NCBI GenBank assembly: GCA_963920765.1
Contig: OY987246.1
Coordinates: 12,334,868-12,398,867, forward strand
Direction: 5' to 3'
DNA from: Ulota crispa
Taxonomy: Eukaryota > Streptophyta > Bryopsida > Orthotrichales > Orthotrichaceae
Length of the DNA stretch: 64,000 nucleotides
The translations under genes were made by a program, and so were the position numbers. Below are positions 1 to 13,107 of the stretch, piece after piece. How positions within the stretch are numbered: the first letter of the stretch is position 1; each line of letters begins with the position of its first letter. Under the pieces are notes generated by a model, which ran no database searches, was not told where the DNA came from, and worked only from the letters and a program-made list of their open reading frames with translations.

Positions 1-312
1 AATCCAAGACTCTTCATTGCCTTCTTCAACATTGTGTAAGAAACTAGCACATGCAATTCTCTTCTAATTGCAGCAAGTGGCAAACATTGATTTCGAGAAA
101 GAATACAAACAAAATACTTCTTGTCACGCGTATTGAGCTTTTGAGGCCTACCGCTTGACTTCAATGACTGCAATGTTCCTCAATTTCTAAAATTCTTCAA
201 AACAATAAAGACTATTGATTGTGTCCTTCCTAATTCACCTGCAAATGCAATGGGTTGACATACCACTAGTATGCATTCCAACAATCATCCCTCTTTTACT
301 CTGACTCAACAT
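1..312 (-). pseudogene. Tc1/mariner-type transposase, N-terminal fragment, degraded
   Basis: Read on the minus strand from an ATG at 312-310, the translation begins MLSQSKRGMIVGMHTSGMS. After one frameshift it continues with GELGRTQSIVFIVLKNF, an in-frame stop, then SSGRPQKLNTRD and later LAAIRREL. The order helix-turn-helix, 'SGRPxKLxxRD', then 'LxxIRREL' is the known layout of the paired-type DNA-binding region of Tc1/mariner transposases. The frameshift and the stop (about position 180) show that the copy is dead. The catalytic DDE part would lie to the left of base 1 and cannot be judged. The family call rests on motif recognition by eye. Confidence 0.72.
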
Positions 313-1972
313 TCTAGTCCTCATAGCTATAAAGACTTCACACCACCACTAATGTTGCTTCTCACAATCAAAAACACCTTCACTTTCACACACACAAACG
401 TGCACAAATTTTGAAATTTCACCAAAACACCTCCACAAAGCACATACACAACACACTCACAAGCTACCACATTGTTTGTCTCAAACATGTTTTGCATTAA
501 GAGGTTCTTGGAGCTCCTTATATGAAGCTTTGATTGAAAAAAATATAAAATGTGTTGGCACAGGGAGCATTCACATTACCTTCACAAGAATGAGCAACAG
601 ACACAACTTAGGACTCTTGTCAATACATTTTGAAATTCACAGCCAAGTGGCTTTTTTCACATCCAGATGTCACTTAATAAGTAGAGAACTTGATTCTCTA
701 CACTTAGGTTGCAATTTTACTTAATTTGGACATGTGAGGTGGAAGATTTGGCACTTTAAAGTGCTAGTTCTTTTTTGGTGGCAGTTCCAGTTCAAAATTT
801 GAACGTAAACATATTGAGGGGCACTGTACAATGGGCTTGCTTGAGTTGAGACAATTTCAAGTTTTGAAAGGTGGTTAAAAGCCACAAAGATGTTGATGAT
901 ATTGGTAAAAGTTGATAAATATGGCATACCTATTTGTGCAAAATTGCGTTTTACATAAATTAAAAGCATGAAATAAGAATAATCTAATTTTCAAATTCTA
1001 ACCCATTTTACACCCTTATCCGGCTTTTCAAATATGTAATCACTTTTTAATTTGATAAAGAATTGAATATATAGGAGGGGTTTTGAAAAGGACTACAACT
1101 TTTTGTCCAGGGCTCTAACAAATGCAATCTCAAGTCAGCAATAATTTTCTTCAAAAATATTTTCATTGAGTTAGAGTTTCTAAAATTTTTACACGGACAT
1201 TGCCCAATATCCAAGGATACTTTTTATGGTAAAAAAGTGATAATTTCTCAAGGATTTGTACCAAATCGTACAAAATCATAAAAATAAACTAAGAGTTCAA
1301 GTTCACATTCAACATTTGTTTACAAACTTGCCATTTGAACAGGATTTGTATTATTTTTCAAGCACAATTTTGAAAAATAAACTATTGCTCATAGTGTACC
1401 TTGTTGATAGCCTTATTTTCTGAACCTGTCCTATCAAAATCAGAGTACAAGAAATAGAAATATTGTTATTTTTGTGAATATTAGATTAGTACTTCTGGAT
1501 TCATTTCACAAATATTATCTAAGATTCTTAAGTTAATAACTCTTCGTAGTAGTACGTGACATTTTTTTTTGAAGACAAACTCGTACTTATATTTTAGAGC
1601 ACATCTGATTATTTTCCAAAGTCCTCAGGTGTAAGCTTATAAAGATTCAAAACATATTCTCACTGCCAATGCCAAGTTCAGGCCAAGCCAATTTGCAGTT
1701 TTGCACAACCGTATTCTTCAAACTGACACATGCTGTAGCAGTTTACAATAATGCAGTCCGGTAATATGATTGAAACCGACAAGAACGGCTGGCTGCCTGG
1801 CCCCATTTCCCCGCTCGCTCCACCAATCGGCTCCGCACAGCCGAAGCATTCCCTGACCTCTGGAGCTTGATGCCAGCTAAGTAACTTGTACCGAAAAAAA
1901 ACACAGTAGAAACAGAAAAAAGATCTGCAATAATACAAATAGAGACAAAGAAGTGAGAAAAAGAGAGGCTGT
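313..1972. repeat. AT-rich intergenic DNA, probably the rest of the Tc1-like element
   Basis: No convincing gene is present. Part of this stretch (about 840-1060) is repeated in inverted orientation at about 12340-12570: both share a block containing 'caacatctttgtggctttta' or its complement and a nearby AT-rich flank. It is therefore dispersed repeat DNA. The transposase fragment at 1-312 points away from it, so it could be that element's 5' flank; that is inference. I see no clear terminal inverted repeat. Confidence 0.45.
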
Positions 1973-1975
1973 TTA

Positions 1976-2395
1976 GGGCATCTCCACCTATCCGGGGAAA
2001 TGCAGACGTTGTTTGTTCGGGCCCGTGGAGGTAAATGTGATCGGGTTCATGTCTAGATCCCCACCAACGTCACATGGAATAGAGTTCTTTAGCAATTTTT
2101 GTGTAATAGTTTTGTGCCATGCGCTTAGCTGGTGTTTGAGGATGGGGGGCTTGAGACACTAAACAGATCCGGGACTTTGACTTAACCTAGAAATAAATCA
2201 TGCAATGTCGAATGGAGCTGAATTTCAATGCGGTGCAAACATTGAAAGAACCGGGAGCTCCCCCTCCTCGGAGCCCTTCTTGGCAAGGACGCTCAAACAA
2301 ACCACCAAGGCAAGGCACTGGTGGAGATCTAATTCTCAAAATTGCCCTCCAACTCTGTTGTCTCACTGTGTTTGGAGTCACCAGTAAAGATGCTC
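1976..2395. mobile_element. MITE, Tourist/Harbinger-like (TTA target duplication)
   Basis: The ends are GGGCATCTCCACC and its imperfect complement AAAGATGCTC. TTA flanks both sides (1973-1975 and 2396-2398). A 3-bp TTA duplication with short G-rich ends is the known signature of PIF/Harbinger MITEs. Only the outer ~8 bp of the ends match well. The short open frames inside (2187-2418) are by-products. Confidence 0.45.
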
Positions 2396-2598
2396 TTAGA
2401 AAGAGAACAAAGGAGTGACAAACAAAAATAAAATAAAATAAAAATAAAAAATAGAAAACAGAAAAGTCAGCTTAGCTGAGACTTTCCTCCAATGCTTCTC
2501 TTCAGCTCTATTATAAGCAATCCGCGCAAGAAGCACTCTCCTAACTCCTAAACTATTATGCAAGGATTGTCACTTTGTCAACCTGGCAATCTAGCAAT

Positions 2599-3009
2599 GG
2601 GAATTGATATGCGTACCACACCCTTTCAATTACTGTACCACACCCCCAAAGTAAATTTTAGATTTTTACCATCAAAAAGCTGAATTTGAGAATTTGGAAT
2701 TTAGCTTTGGACTTAGAGACCATGATTTAGTCTAGAACCACAAAAAAAGTTGCAATTCAACAACACCCAATGAAAAAGCTTATCCTTTTTACAAACAAAA
2801 GCAAAAGTAACACTTTTCTCCCTAACTAAACTTTCTCATTGGATGTTGTTGAATTGCGACTTTTTTTGTGGTTCTAGACTTAATCATGGTCTCTTAATCC
2901 AAATCTAAATTCCAAATTCTCAAATTCAACTTTTTGATGGTAAAAGTCTAAAATTTACTTTGGGGTGTGGTACAATAATCGAAAGGGTGTGGTACACATA
3001 TCAATTCCC
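2599..3009. mobile_element. Mutator-like foldback MITE, copy 1
   Basis: A 411-bp element with long inverted arms running from GGGAATTGATATGCGTACC to its complement; most of the element can fold on itself. The flanks are tctagcaat (2590-2598) and tttagcaat (3010-3018), a 9-bp duplication with one mismatch. A second copy lies at 43897-44304. Nine-bp duplications with long inverted ends are typical of Mutator-type MITEs. No transposase is encoded. Confidence 0.8.
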
Positions 3010-4320
3010 TTTAGCAATACAACCTTACAAAAACCTCGAGTCAAACAAATACCTCTTCAAAGTTGACGCAAACAGTCAATCATTAGAAGTTCAGAACGAT
3101 TCAATAATAGCAGCCAGCAAAACAACTCTCTCTCTCTCACACATTACAGTATGCATTTCGTCATCGCCACTGGATTCCCTCTCTATGCGCCCTTCCGACT
3201 AAAATGTTGGCAGTCACTCGCATCTGCACTCTGAATGAGACAACACCGTGACTAAGTCGCATACTCCATCAAGCCTGCGATGATTTTTTTTTGAAAAGAT
3301 TTGGTCAAACGGCTGAAGCAGAGTTTTCTGGGCGAATTATCATATACTAGGGGTTGTAGGAGAATGAAAAGAGAATGGAGATTGAGAAGTTGTGGAGAGA
3401 AAAGAGGATCTGATAGGAGCTCATTTTTTGTAAAGATGGTGTGACACCTTGTTTGTTTGTTTTGGAGAATGAGAATGGGAAATAATTACTTGTTTTTAGA
3501 AAATGCTGTAATTAATGGGCTTGCCACCAATAGGAGCAATCAATCAACAATAAAGTCAATCAATAATAAAATCAAGTACGACAAGGTGAAACGTGGGTGG
3601 CGAGAGGTGAAATTTCTCATGTGAAACTTCTCACCACCCCCATTCTTCGTCTTCAAAGGAGAAGAATGGGAGCGGTGAGAAGTTTCACACGCTAACAAAA
3701 AAAACGGAAGCTCTGCCAGCCAACAGCAAAGTGACACATTAGCGATCTCATTCTCCACATGTGGCCAAGAAATTGCTATGACTACCCCTACTATAAGTTT
3801 GCGATTAGATCAATAAAGAACATATTGTACAAAATGGCAATCAAATGTAGCTATTTCTCTAATTTTGCAAATACAAGAAAACTTCAATATGTCAAGGGCT
3901 CTGGTGTTGGCAAGAAAGATAGACATACCCAATTCCGACCACTGAACCTAATGCCATTCAAATGTTCCCTTAGCATACATTTGAATTCTAAAATCTAGGC
4001 AAGTCGTAGGTGTCTTATTTTTTGTGCATGTCTACTTTAACCCTTGAAGGTTGGATGGGTGACCGTGCCTGCCCTCTACAGTGATTTCTATAGTGGTGTG
4101 GCAAGTGCGCACCCATTAAAATATTGTTCTATAAAATTGCAAAAATCAACACTGCATGGTTCCCTCATGAAAGCTGCAAAAAGGACAGCTTGGGACTTAA
4201 CACCGTGTGTCTAAATATTATCACAATTTGAATTACAAAAAAAATACTTTTCATGAGGTAATTTTTTTACCTTACATGATGGACCATATTTATGGTCACT
4301 TCTGAATCACAGAATCTTTT
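3010..4320. other. Intergenic, no gene seen
   Basis: AT-rich sequence with a short (CT)n run near 3128. The block at about 4020-4130 ('agtggtgtggcaa' followed by 'cccacacaattt'-like sequence) has diverged relatives near 57540-57600 and 59820-59880, so part is dispersed repeat. The small open frames here show no family signature. Confidence 0.5.
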
Positions 4321-4940
4321 TTCAGAGCCGGAGGACGTCGTCCTACTCTTTAGGCGTTAACGAAACGTGAAACGTGAACCGTGAAGACGTGAAGACATGA
4401 TCTAGAGCCGCAGAAGTCACGGGAAGGTGAGAGATGACGAATGGATGAATGAAAATGTTGGTAATATAGATGGATGGATGTTTGATCTCCGTCGTTGTTT
4501 TCACTCGACTCTTCGCTCTTTTCGCGGCATTTCTCGGTTTTGCTTTGGACGTTGCGAGCCTTGCGACACTCGCAGCTCTGCTGCCGTAGCAACTTCTCGG
4601 CGTGTTGTCGTCGCTGCTGTTTTTTCCTCCTCCTTCCACGTCTTTCTTAAGTAGTAAGGTTTCTTTTGAGCCATTTCTTGCTCGATTTGGTGAACTGTGG
4701 AGGTAGTGTGAGGTCGTGGAGAGGGTGCCGCGGTGTGCTTGGACTTCGACATCGAGATTGTCGAACAAAGACAGCGAGGAACGAACAATATCGTTGTGTT
4801 ATTTTTTTAACTGTTCTTGTTTGCGATTGGAGGCAAAGAAGCGGTCGAAGTTCTGTTTTTCTTTTGCGAGGGTTCGCGCTTCAGGAGAGTCGGTTGTGAA
4901 CTTCTCGCTGCGGCTACAGGGACGTCTTAGAGTCTTGGAG
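4321..4940 (+). promoter_or_regulatory. Upstream region and 5' leader of the SCAMP gene
   Basis: GC content rises sharply here compared with the upstream AT-rich DNA, as expected for a plant promoter and leader. I cannot place a TATA box or transcription start with confidence. Overlapping antisense open frames at 4343-4788 are compositional. The start codon at 4941 sits in a favourable plant context (ggagATGGCG). Confidence 0.4.
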
Positions 4941-7900
4941 ATGGCGGGCCGGTATGACAGTAATCCATTCGACGAAGAGGAGGAAGTGAATCCATTTTCT
5001 GTAAGTGAATCTGTGCGGCTCAGCGGGCTCCTTTTTCTTTAAGTCAGTAATTTTCAGAACCGTGTAGAAACTTAGCAGATCAGCAGGTTTCTGCAATATT
5101 CGGTTTCTTGCCTAAATTTACCTCAGTAGATAATTACATTCGAGTGTTCTTTGGAGGAATTTCATTGATGTCAGATTCATTCTAGCCACGAGCTGTGCCG
5201 GAGATTATTCATTTCAGGTGAGAGGATTAACTCTTCACGGCGTAAGTATATAAACGTTCAAGAAAACGATGAGATAGCTACCGATGCTCATAAATTTGTA
5301 GGTTCTTGTGGCATTACGTTGAAGACGCCATTTTGATCTCGCGTTTCTCCGAAACGGGAGATTATGTCGTGGATCTTGCGGGTACAAGGTACCGAATCAT
5401 TTGAAGGAATCGTTAGAGATCTCGGGAATGTAATCATGAAGTGTCTTAGGAATAAGAAGTTTTAAGCAAGTTTATGAATTTGTGAAGGATGTATCTGTAA
5501 TGCAGGATCCCGTGGTGCGGTCGCAGGCAGGGAAGCCGTCCTATGGTGGTGGCATTTTTGACACGGTATGTTACCTGAGTATTGGACTTTTCATGATAAA
5601 TTTTGTTGAATCCGTATAGGTCTAATCTTTTTCAGCCTTCGGTGGATGTGCTAGCTAATTGTCTAGTTCAGCAGGTCAATAGAAAGGGAAAATTTTGCAT
5701 TTCTTTAATATCCGTGTGTCGACGGCCACCTTAATTGGTGTGTCTGTGAAGTCACATTCGTGAATGCAAGAGTTTTAACTATGAGCAAGTTGGAAATGCG
5801 ATGCAGAAGTCAAATTCTAGACTGACTCCTCTTCCTCATGAGCCGGCATTCTCAAATGACGCCACGGTGGATATTCCTCTTGGTGGTTCAAAAGTAAGTA
5901 GGACAATGAGCATCAAGACATATGAAGACGTTTAGTATTTCAGAGCTCTTGTTGTATTGCATTTTCCTGTCTGCTTTGATGAAGCTGTCGCGTTTTTCCT
6001 TTTAAAAGAACAAGTGAAATGTTTAATTTTTCTTTGTTTAAATATTTTCTGAAGGTGATAGTTTTTCCTGTTCGTGAACAGGATTTGAAGAAGAAGGAAA
6101 AAGAGCTGAAGGCGAAGGAGGAAGAACTGAATAGAAAGGAGAAAGTATAAATGCATTCCCATTCCTTCTGTTTTAGGGTTGTTCTATTGGGAGTTCTGCT
6201 GCACAGTATTATTCCAACGGGTTTTGGACATTCACGACCGTACAACAAGCATACATTAGAATAGATACGATTGACTCAATACTCTGTACGTAAGCGTATA
6301 AATGCATTATTAAAGAGTGATCTCAGTAACAAAGGATCGGTTAGCCTGGCTTTTTTTTACAGATCTTTCAAAGGTCTGTGCTCAGCGGCTGCAGCTCTAA
6401 GTATTTGCAATAATCTTACAAATATTTGTTGTGGGAATGTAGGAGCTGAAACGCAGAGAGGATGCGGCTGCGAGAGGTATTCATAATTAAGTCCCATTGA
6501 AAATTGTACTTTGGTGCCATCTAGTGAACCTCTTGGAATTGGTCACCTGGCATTATTTATTGTCCAGAAGGTTTCTATAGGAAGAGCTCTCCGTTATTCA
6601 TGAGAGTTTCGGTGTGGTCTTCCAGCTCGTTTATAAAACTGAAAGTACTGTAATTTGTTGACGATGGCGGAGACATGTTGGTAATCTACAAACTGCATCT
6701 GCTTTTTAATTTCCTGGTTGTTATTGTTGTGTTTGCGTGGGGTTTGCAGCTGGTATTTTGATCCAGTCAAAAAACTGGCCATTGCCTTTTCTCCCCATTC
6801 TCCATCACGATATCGCCAATGACATACCTGCGCACCTTCGGTCTTTAATGTACTGGGCTTATGGAAGCTGGTTAGGTATGACATTTTGAACTCACTCTTC
6901 TCAACAGTTAAAAATCTTTCGTCAGAATCTTTTTACATCAAACTTGTAAGCATGTCGCTCATAACGCACAGAAATCTGGTTTAGATGTATCGTGCCGTTA
7001 CTACAGAAGTCTACAAGGTCACAAATATTATGTGTACTCACTAATTTTGTTGTCTTTTCCAGGAATCATGCTTTGTCTACTTTGGAATTTCGTTTGCGTG
7101 ACTGCAGCTTGGATTGCGAATGTTGGTGGTAAGAAACTAGGGACTTTGAAGTCAATTTGATCGTTGTGCTCACTCGTTCTCTCATCTTCAAGTTACTAGA
7201 TTTTAATCGTTGAGATGTATTTCCAGAGGGTCTCGTACATTTAACATGATATTGGGCTAACAATCATACGGTGGCAGGTGTGCACATTTTTCTACTTGGT
7301 ATCATATACGTGTTGGCTGGCTTTCCTTTGTCGTACTTTTTGTGGTACAGGCCACTCTATCGGGCAATGAGGTACTAAACTTGCTAACTTTTCTGTCCGT
7401 TTCTCCACTTTTTAATCAGCGGTATGAATTCATTTAGATTTTGTACTGGGTGCTGTGCTGTTGCAAGTAATACGTGTAGAATTTAAGAGAAAAGTGGCAA
7501 AACGGGTTTATTCTCCGCTGATTGGGATCAAGTGTGATTGAGCTGCTGTTTCTGTTGGGCATGGACAGATCTGAGAGCATTTTGAGATTTGGGTGGTTTG
7601 TTATTTTCTACCTGGTGAGTGCAACTTGAGTCTTCCTCATTCTGTTGAACTTGTCTTATTCTATTTAAAACACCGTGTAGATTTATTTGAGCTAGGCATT
7701 TTTTTTCTCTTATCAATTTAGTTGCATGCGTATGCAATATTGAGCTAGATAATGGGCACGGTGTTATATGGTCTCATTTGTTTTTTGTACTCCATGAGAA
7801 TATTGAAGTTGTTTCGAACTCTACCACTTATGTTTTGAAATTTTATCTAAAGGTTAGTGTTGCTGTCTTTGCTGCTTTGTGTAGCTTCATATCGCATTTG

Positions 7901-8965
7901 TTGTGTTAGCTGCTATTGCTCCTCCTATCGTCTTCAAAGGAAAGTCACTTGCGTAAGTATTCCGAAGGCTGTTGAAACTTTAAACTGTAGACCCTGTTCA
8001 ACTCTTCGTGAACTGAAGTTTTATGTAGGATTTAATTATGTGTTATTTTGGTCCAGATGTACATGTGCCTGCTATTCTTTTGAATGTTTCGCTTGCTTAG
8101 GCAAGAGCATAGGGTGACAATCTTTGTCCGTCTCACAGGGTCCTCTGTCCAAGTTAATGTTTAGGATTTACCCGCTATAATTAATCCACATCTCCTTTGC
8201 TATATGTTATCAGAAAGGGCAAGTTACTTTCCTGTAACACTACTGTATAATTTAATCTTCAATAACCTTTGACTCGCTTCAGGTGACTACTTCATTTGAG
8301 TAGTTTGACCTTTGTGCCAGTTGTTCAGACACATTCTGAAAATGTGGCTAAATTGCAAGGTCGTTGATCAATGCAGGGGACTTATACCAGCTATTAGCCT
8401 CTTTGGAGATAATTTGATCATTGGAGTAAGTGGTGTTTTCTTGAGATGAATTTTATCCAATTTGATATTTAGATTGAAAATTTTGAAGCAGCTTTGGACT
8501 TCCTGTTGCGGAAGTATTGATTTCTTTGAGAATGTGTTTTTCCAGATCTTTTACGCAGTGGGCTTTGGCTTGTACGTACTTGAGGCACTCTTGAGCATAT
8601 GGGTTTTGAAGGTATGACCGTACTATTTCCCTTGGAAAGGAGGGTTGCGTGTTAGATTAATTGATTTCGTGACCTTTTGTCTTCATGATATTTCTCTTTT
8701 GAAACGGTGTCACTTTGATGCATTTTTCTTTCATTAAGGCTGTCCACTTGGGCTTCAATTAGTTGTCGATAGCTGGAATTTATGTTCTAGAACATTCTTT
8801 CTATGCTTCATGTGGATATCTGTTATCAATCGTCTACCATTTGGTCGCGGTGTTCTAAATTTGCTGTTTTCGTTACAGAATGTTACCCAGTACTTCAGGG
8901 GTGAAGGAAGAGCAGCAGATATGAAGCGGGAAGCTGCCGCTGGTGCATTTAGATCGGCTATATGA
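4941..8965 (+). CDS. Secretory carrier-associated membrane protein (SCAMP)
   Basis: Exons: 4941-5000, 5506-5565, 5807-5893, 6082-6144, 6443-6476, 6750-6875, 7063-7128, 7278-7371, 7569-7614, 7885-7952, 8377-8425, 8546-8611, 8879-8965. All introns are GT-AG and the 906 nt give 301 aa. Residues 1-20 carry two NPF motifs ([14 protein letters not shown]), known EH-domain ligands. Residues 70-101 form a charged coiled coil ([19 protein letters not shown]). Next come the conserved [14 protein letters not shown] segment and four membrane spans at about 145-165, 167-190, 205-228 and 252-272. [10 protein letters not shown] after span 2 matches the family's conserved cytosolic 'E peptide', and [16 protein letters not shown] closes the protein. 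SCAMPs act in vesicle traffic between Golgi, trans-Golgi/early endosome and plasma membrane. Length and order are normal for a plant SCAMP and nothing looks broken. Which paralogue it is cannot be told. Confidence 0.95.
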
Positions 8966-9930
8966 TTTTCTTACATCTTATTCATAGGCCACGGCTTTTA
9001 TTTAAACGGATGATTGTCCAATCTCGCGTAGGTTTTCTTTTGTAGAAATTTGCAGAAGTGTAGTGAAAGTGTTGCTGAAGTTCAATATGGAATCCTGGTA
9101 GATCTGACGTGCAGATCTTTCTCTTTGCGATGTTGAGATCTTGACTAGTGAAGTGTGATGCTACGGAGTTCTTGAATGTCGGGTACGTAACAACTCAAGT
9201 ATTAAGTATCAAACTAGTTCTGCAAAATCCATAGATTTGTTGAGCAAACAGAAGCATCTTACTATACATGTACCGCATGGAACGTTGAATCATGTTTTGT
9301 TTTGTACCAAGAGGATCACATTTTTGTTGAATACATCTCGAAACTCAAATCATATTTGAGCATTTGTCATAGAAAATATCTTGGTAATGAAAACCGAAGA
9401 TATACTCTTGACATGTTTGGATTTTTTTGACACAGGAACCCAGTGCTGCTAAAGGTGCTGGTGTTGTAGTTATTTTCTTAACCTCCCATTAAATTGATTA
9501 AGTCGTAGATAAAATGTATATAACAGAACTACAGCTTATTCATATATTGAAAGAGGTAAAACTTCAGAAACAATCCCGCATTTCTCCATATTATAATACA
9601 TGCCTTGATATTTTGAAATTATAAAAAACGCCCTAGGTTTCGCGGTTAGTATTGAACGTGGCTGCTAGTTCAAGTTTGAAGAAGCAATGTGCCATGTATA
9701 GATTTCCACTTTGCAAGATATTATGTATGTTCACAAGCCTAGTCTCATGGCTAGTTGCAAGTGGAGGAGTAAATATGGTACTTCCATGCTTTGAACTTTT
9801 ACCATCATCAATCAAGTTTAGCATTGCATAGTATCGAAGGGATTTTTTGACATTTAAAAGTGATGAAAGGAAGCTTTTATATTAGGAAAATTGTGAAGGA
9901 TTTTTTTATATTTCTCCTAGAAGCAACAAT
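8966..9930. other. 3' flank of SCAMP, no further gene
   Basis: The first few hundred bases after the SCAMP stop probably hold its 3' UTR, but no polyadenylation site can be fixed. The rest is AT-rich. The short antisense frame at 9633-9824 shows no family features. Confidence 0.5.
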
Positions 9931-10000
9931 CAAAATCAACCAATGTGTAAACTAATGATAGCAAAGAAAATTCCTCTTTTGTAAAATAGGAATTCATTCA

Positions 10001-10372
10001 TAGCTAGTGGACCCTTGTACCCGCTGTTCTGGCGGAGGGCCATCATGGGAGGGGGTCCTTGCAAAAATATTAACATGACCTTCCTCATAATCACCTTCTT
10101 CATGTTTCTTCTCCTTTCCGTTACAATGAGCTTACTTGTACTATGCCTACCTACGCACTTTGCTTCTTTCTTTAGGCAACCACCCCCTATTCCCATGAAT
10201 ATCCCATCCCCAAGGACGACCATAACTGTCACATAATCATACAAATAAGAATAATCGTCACATAACTGCCATTTAATCTTCTTGGAGCAACACCCAATTA
10301 CTCAGCTAATAGAGATTTTATTCTATTACAAACACCCAACTACCCAACTAATGAAACCAAGCCTATTATCGG
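10001..10372 (-). mobile_element. LTR-like retroelement fragment (copy 1)
   Basis: On the minus strand this reads 'aataggcttggtttcatt', then a block repeated at 54158-54482, and continues to 'gaatgaattcctattttaca'. The tract between a TATA-like start and a 'gaatgaatt' end resembles the R-U5 part of a plant LTR; this assignment is inference. Both copies keep an open frame with the stretch KVIMRKVMLIFLQGPP, unusual for an LTR. No retroelement proteins adjoin it. Copy 1 carries about 47 extra bases that look like an internal duplication of 'gggtgttgctcc'-type sequence. Confidence 0.5.
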
Positions 10373-12966
10373 TATAGACTAGTCACATGTTTTGATAAAT
10401 TTTTGAGATGAAGTATGAAATCTAAGACAAGATGGTATTAACCTTGAAGGGTCGGGCTGGTCCCCATGAGCTGGGTCGCGATCCAGTGTTTTTTTTAAGA
10501 TTTCAGCGGACGATTTTCGTCCTCATGATCGTTCAAGGGTTAGGTAAAGTGGTGTTTGATGCAAAAGAGATTTTTTTTGAATGGTTGAACAAGTTGTTTA
10601 GGTCTAGTAGAATTGAAGAAATAAACGTGCATTGTTAATATTGAAGAACATATATTGTAAGTCTATTATTGAGACGTATGGAACCTTCATTTTGAAATAA
10701 ATACAAGGAAAGCATCAAAATCGTGGGGCAAAATAATATTTTGAATTTTATTGATTCAATAAATGCATGTTAGTTTTTCAATCCAATATCATAGGAGATT
10801 TATAAATTGGATAGTTTTAGAACCATTTACCTTTGGTTTTTTTAAAGCTTTGACATGGTGCATAAAAAATTGGTCTATTCAATTAGATTTCAAATCTATA
10901 CTACTAAGTGGGAGGATTTTCCTAAGTGCACCCTTTTCTAGAACCTTCTAGAATTTTCTTTTGTAAGTTGCAGCAACAAAGGACGTCCAAGATATAGAGC
11001 ACCAAGTGTCCTCCAACCATGTTCATTTCCAAAATTTTGTAGACCTTTTTGGTAGAAGTTGAAACAACAAAGGATGCCCTGAATACAGAACACCTAACGC
11101 CCTCCAACCATGTGCTAGAAATCAATAAAATGCCAAGCGCCTCCTAACAAATATAAAAAAGATTAGCATTATGATGAAAGCAATTGGAATTGTTGGATTC
11201 AAAAAAGGACCAAAATGATGGTGCATGTGGATTAGGCTCTACACCAATTGTGAGATATTGATATTTTGTATTTGTATAGTACATCAAGATTAGATTCTAG
11301 ACCAATTGATTTGTGAAATATTAACTTTTTGTAAAATTGAATGTTGCATTACTCATACATGTCCTACTCATGCAAAGCGTGTGCCTCTACACTAGTTAGG
11401 AATAAGTTGACCAATAAACTTCCAAAAAGCTTTTACAAAGCCTCTCTATTGACTAAACTGCAAGTTTATCTAAGAAAACAAAGTCTAATAGATTTCTTTG
11501 AGTTTTTGAGATATTATTAAACTTCTTACTTGAATTCAATTTACAATTTCTTGGGATTTTGAGAGGTTGGAAAGCAACTAGTTGAAAATCTCAAGGATTT
11601 TTTTAAAATTTAAACCAAAATATTTGGATTTGGTTCAAGCACATTGTTATGCCAAATTGGGATTGTATTTATGTAAATGTTAACATATACTTATTGTAAA
11701 AACTCATCATTTGACCCCTTAAAGATTGAAGGCCATTTGGATGTTCAAAAAAAAAAGATGTTTTATAAAATATTATGTACTAAAATAATCAAATGATAAC
11801 TTTCCAACAAAAGTCAAAGGTTTACAACAAGGGATATTATCTAAACAATGGATATAATGATGCATTTACCAATATAAATTGTAATAAAAAATTCTAGGTT
11901 TTTTCTAAAATAGATTATGGTTAAAAAATGAGTGTTTTCCACAAGATCTATTTTCTAGTAAGTTCAAAATGTTAATTTGTACTTTTAATTATTGAAAATT
12001 AATTTTAAAGTAGTCCTTGAAACTATTTTGATCTTTACGGAAAAGTTAAGTCTTGGGTGTGAATTTTACTTGAACTTCTTTGATTATAGAATACATTTAT
12101 AAAAAACTACTTTGAAAATCTATACTGAACAAATATAGAAAACTTACTCAAGATCTAACAACATGTGGACAAATGGAGAAATCAAGTTTTTGTATGCATG
12201 TCACCTATTTATATTCATTAATTGTTCAAAACTTGAAAGCATAGTCCATAAAGAATTTAGCTACACAAATAGAGTCCTGGTCATTAAGTCGTAGTCCTAT
12301 TTAAACCCCCTCCCACACATTCAATCCTTCATCAAATTCAAAAGTGATTACATATTTGAAAAGCTAGCTCAATCAAGGGGACAAAGTGTATTAGAATTTT
12401 AAAAGTAGATTATTCTTATTTCATACTTTTAATCCAAGTCACTTGCGATTTTGCACAAATGAGTATGCCATATTTGTCCACTTTTATCAACATCGTCAAC
12501 ATCTTTGTGGCTTTTAGCTGCCTTTTCGAACTTGAAATTGTCTCAATTCTAGCAAGCATGTTGCACATTGAAAATAGATTGAGAATATACTAGTGGTAAA
12601 TTGTTGACAAACTTGTAGTGATTTTAAAAACATTTAAATCATAATTGGATTTTTTTTTTCAAATTTTATTTTTTCTAACACTTCTCTTATTATGTTTACA
12701 TCAAAATCTAACAAAATTTTCTCTTTTTTCTAAGCTTTTCAAATATATGATTAGTTTCAGATTTGGTAAAATATTGATTGCTTGAGAAAATTATGGAAAA
12801 AAAAGAACTACGACTTATTGTCTAGGACTTTATTTAGGTCTTTAGAGTTCATGAGTTAACTCAAATCAACATCTACAAAAAAAAAAAATTAATGCTTGAG
12901 GATTTACAAAATTGTGCTTACAAAAAAAGATATGAACATCATTTGCAAGGTATTTTAGGACATACA
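10373..12966. other. Gene-free AT-rich stretch with old repeats
   Basis: No gene can be supported. About 10958-11140 holds two diverged tandem units of roughly 100 bp sharing 'gccctccaaccatgt'-type sequence. About 12340-12570 is an inverted relative of 840-1060. The remainder is low-complexity AT-rich DNA. Confidence 0.5.
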
Positions 12967-13107
12967 TGCAATTACTATTTGCTGCAATCACTATTTGCTG
13001 CAATCACTATTTGCTGCAATCACTATTTGCTGCAATCACTATTTGCTGCAATTACTATTTGCTACAATCACTATTTGCTGCAATCATTATTTGCTGCAAT
13101 TACAATT
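12967..13107. repeat. 16-bp tandem array, about 8 copies
   Basis: Unit 'tgctgcaatcactatt', with point variants (aattactatt, tgctacaatc, aatcattatt). 16 is not a multiple of three, so the repeat rotates through frames; the open frame crossing it (12892-13122) is repeat translation, not a gene. Confidence 0.92.

Noticed and set aside
4343-4788. Minus-strand frames of 80-141 aa opposite the SCAMP promoter, for example MAQKKPYYLRKTWKEEEKT
   Set aside because: Two overlapping frames look equally good, no family motif is recognised, and the GC-rich leader explains them. A divergent gene is not excluded.
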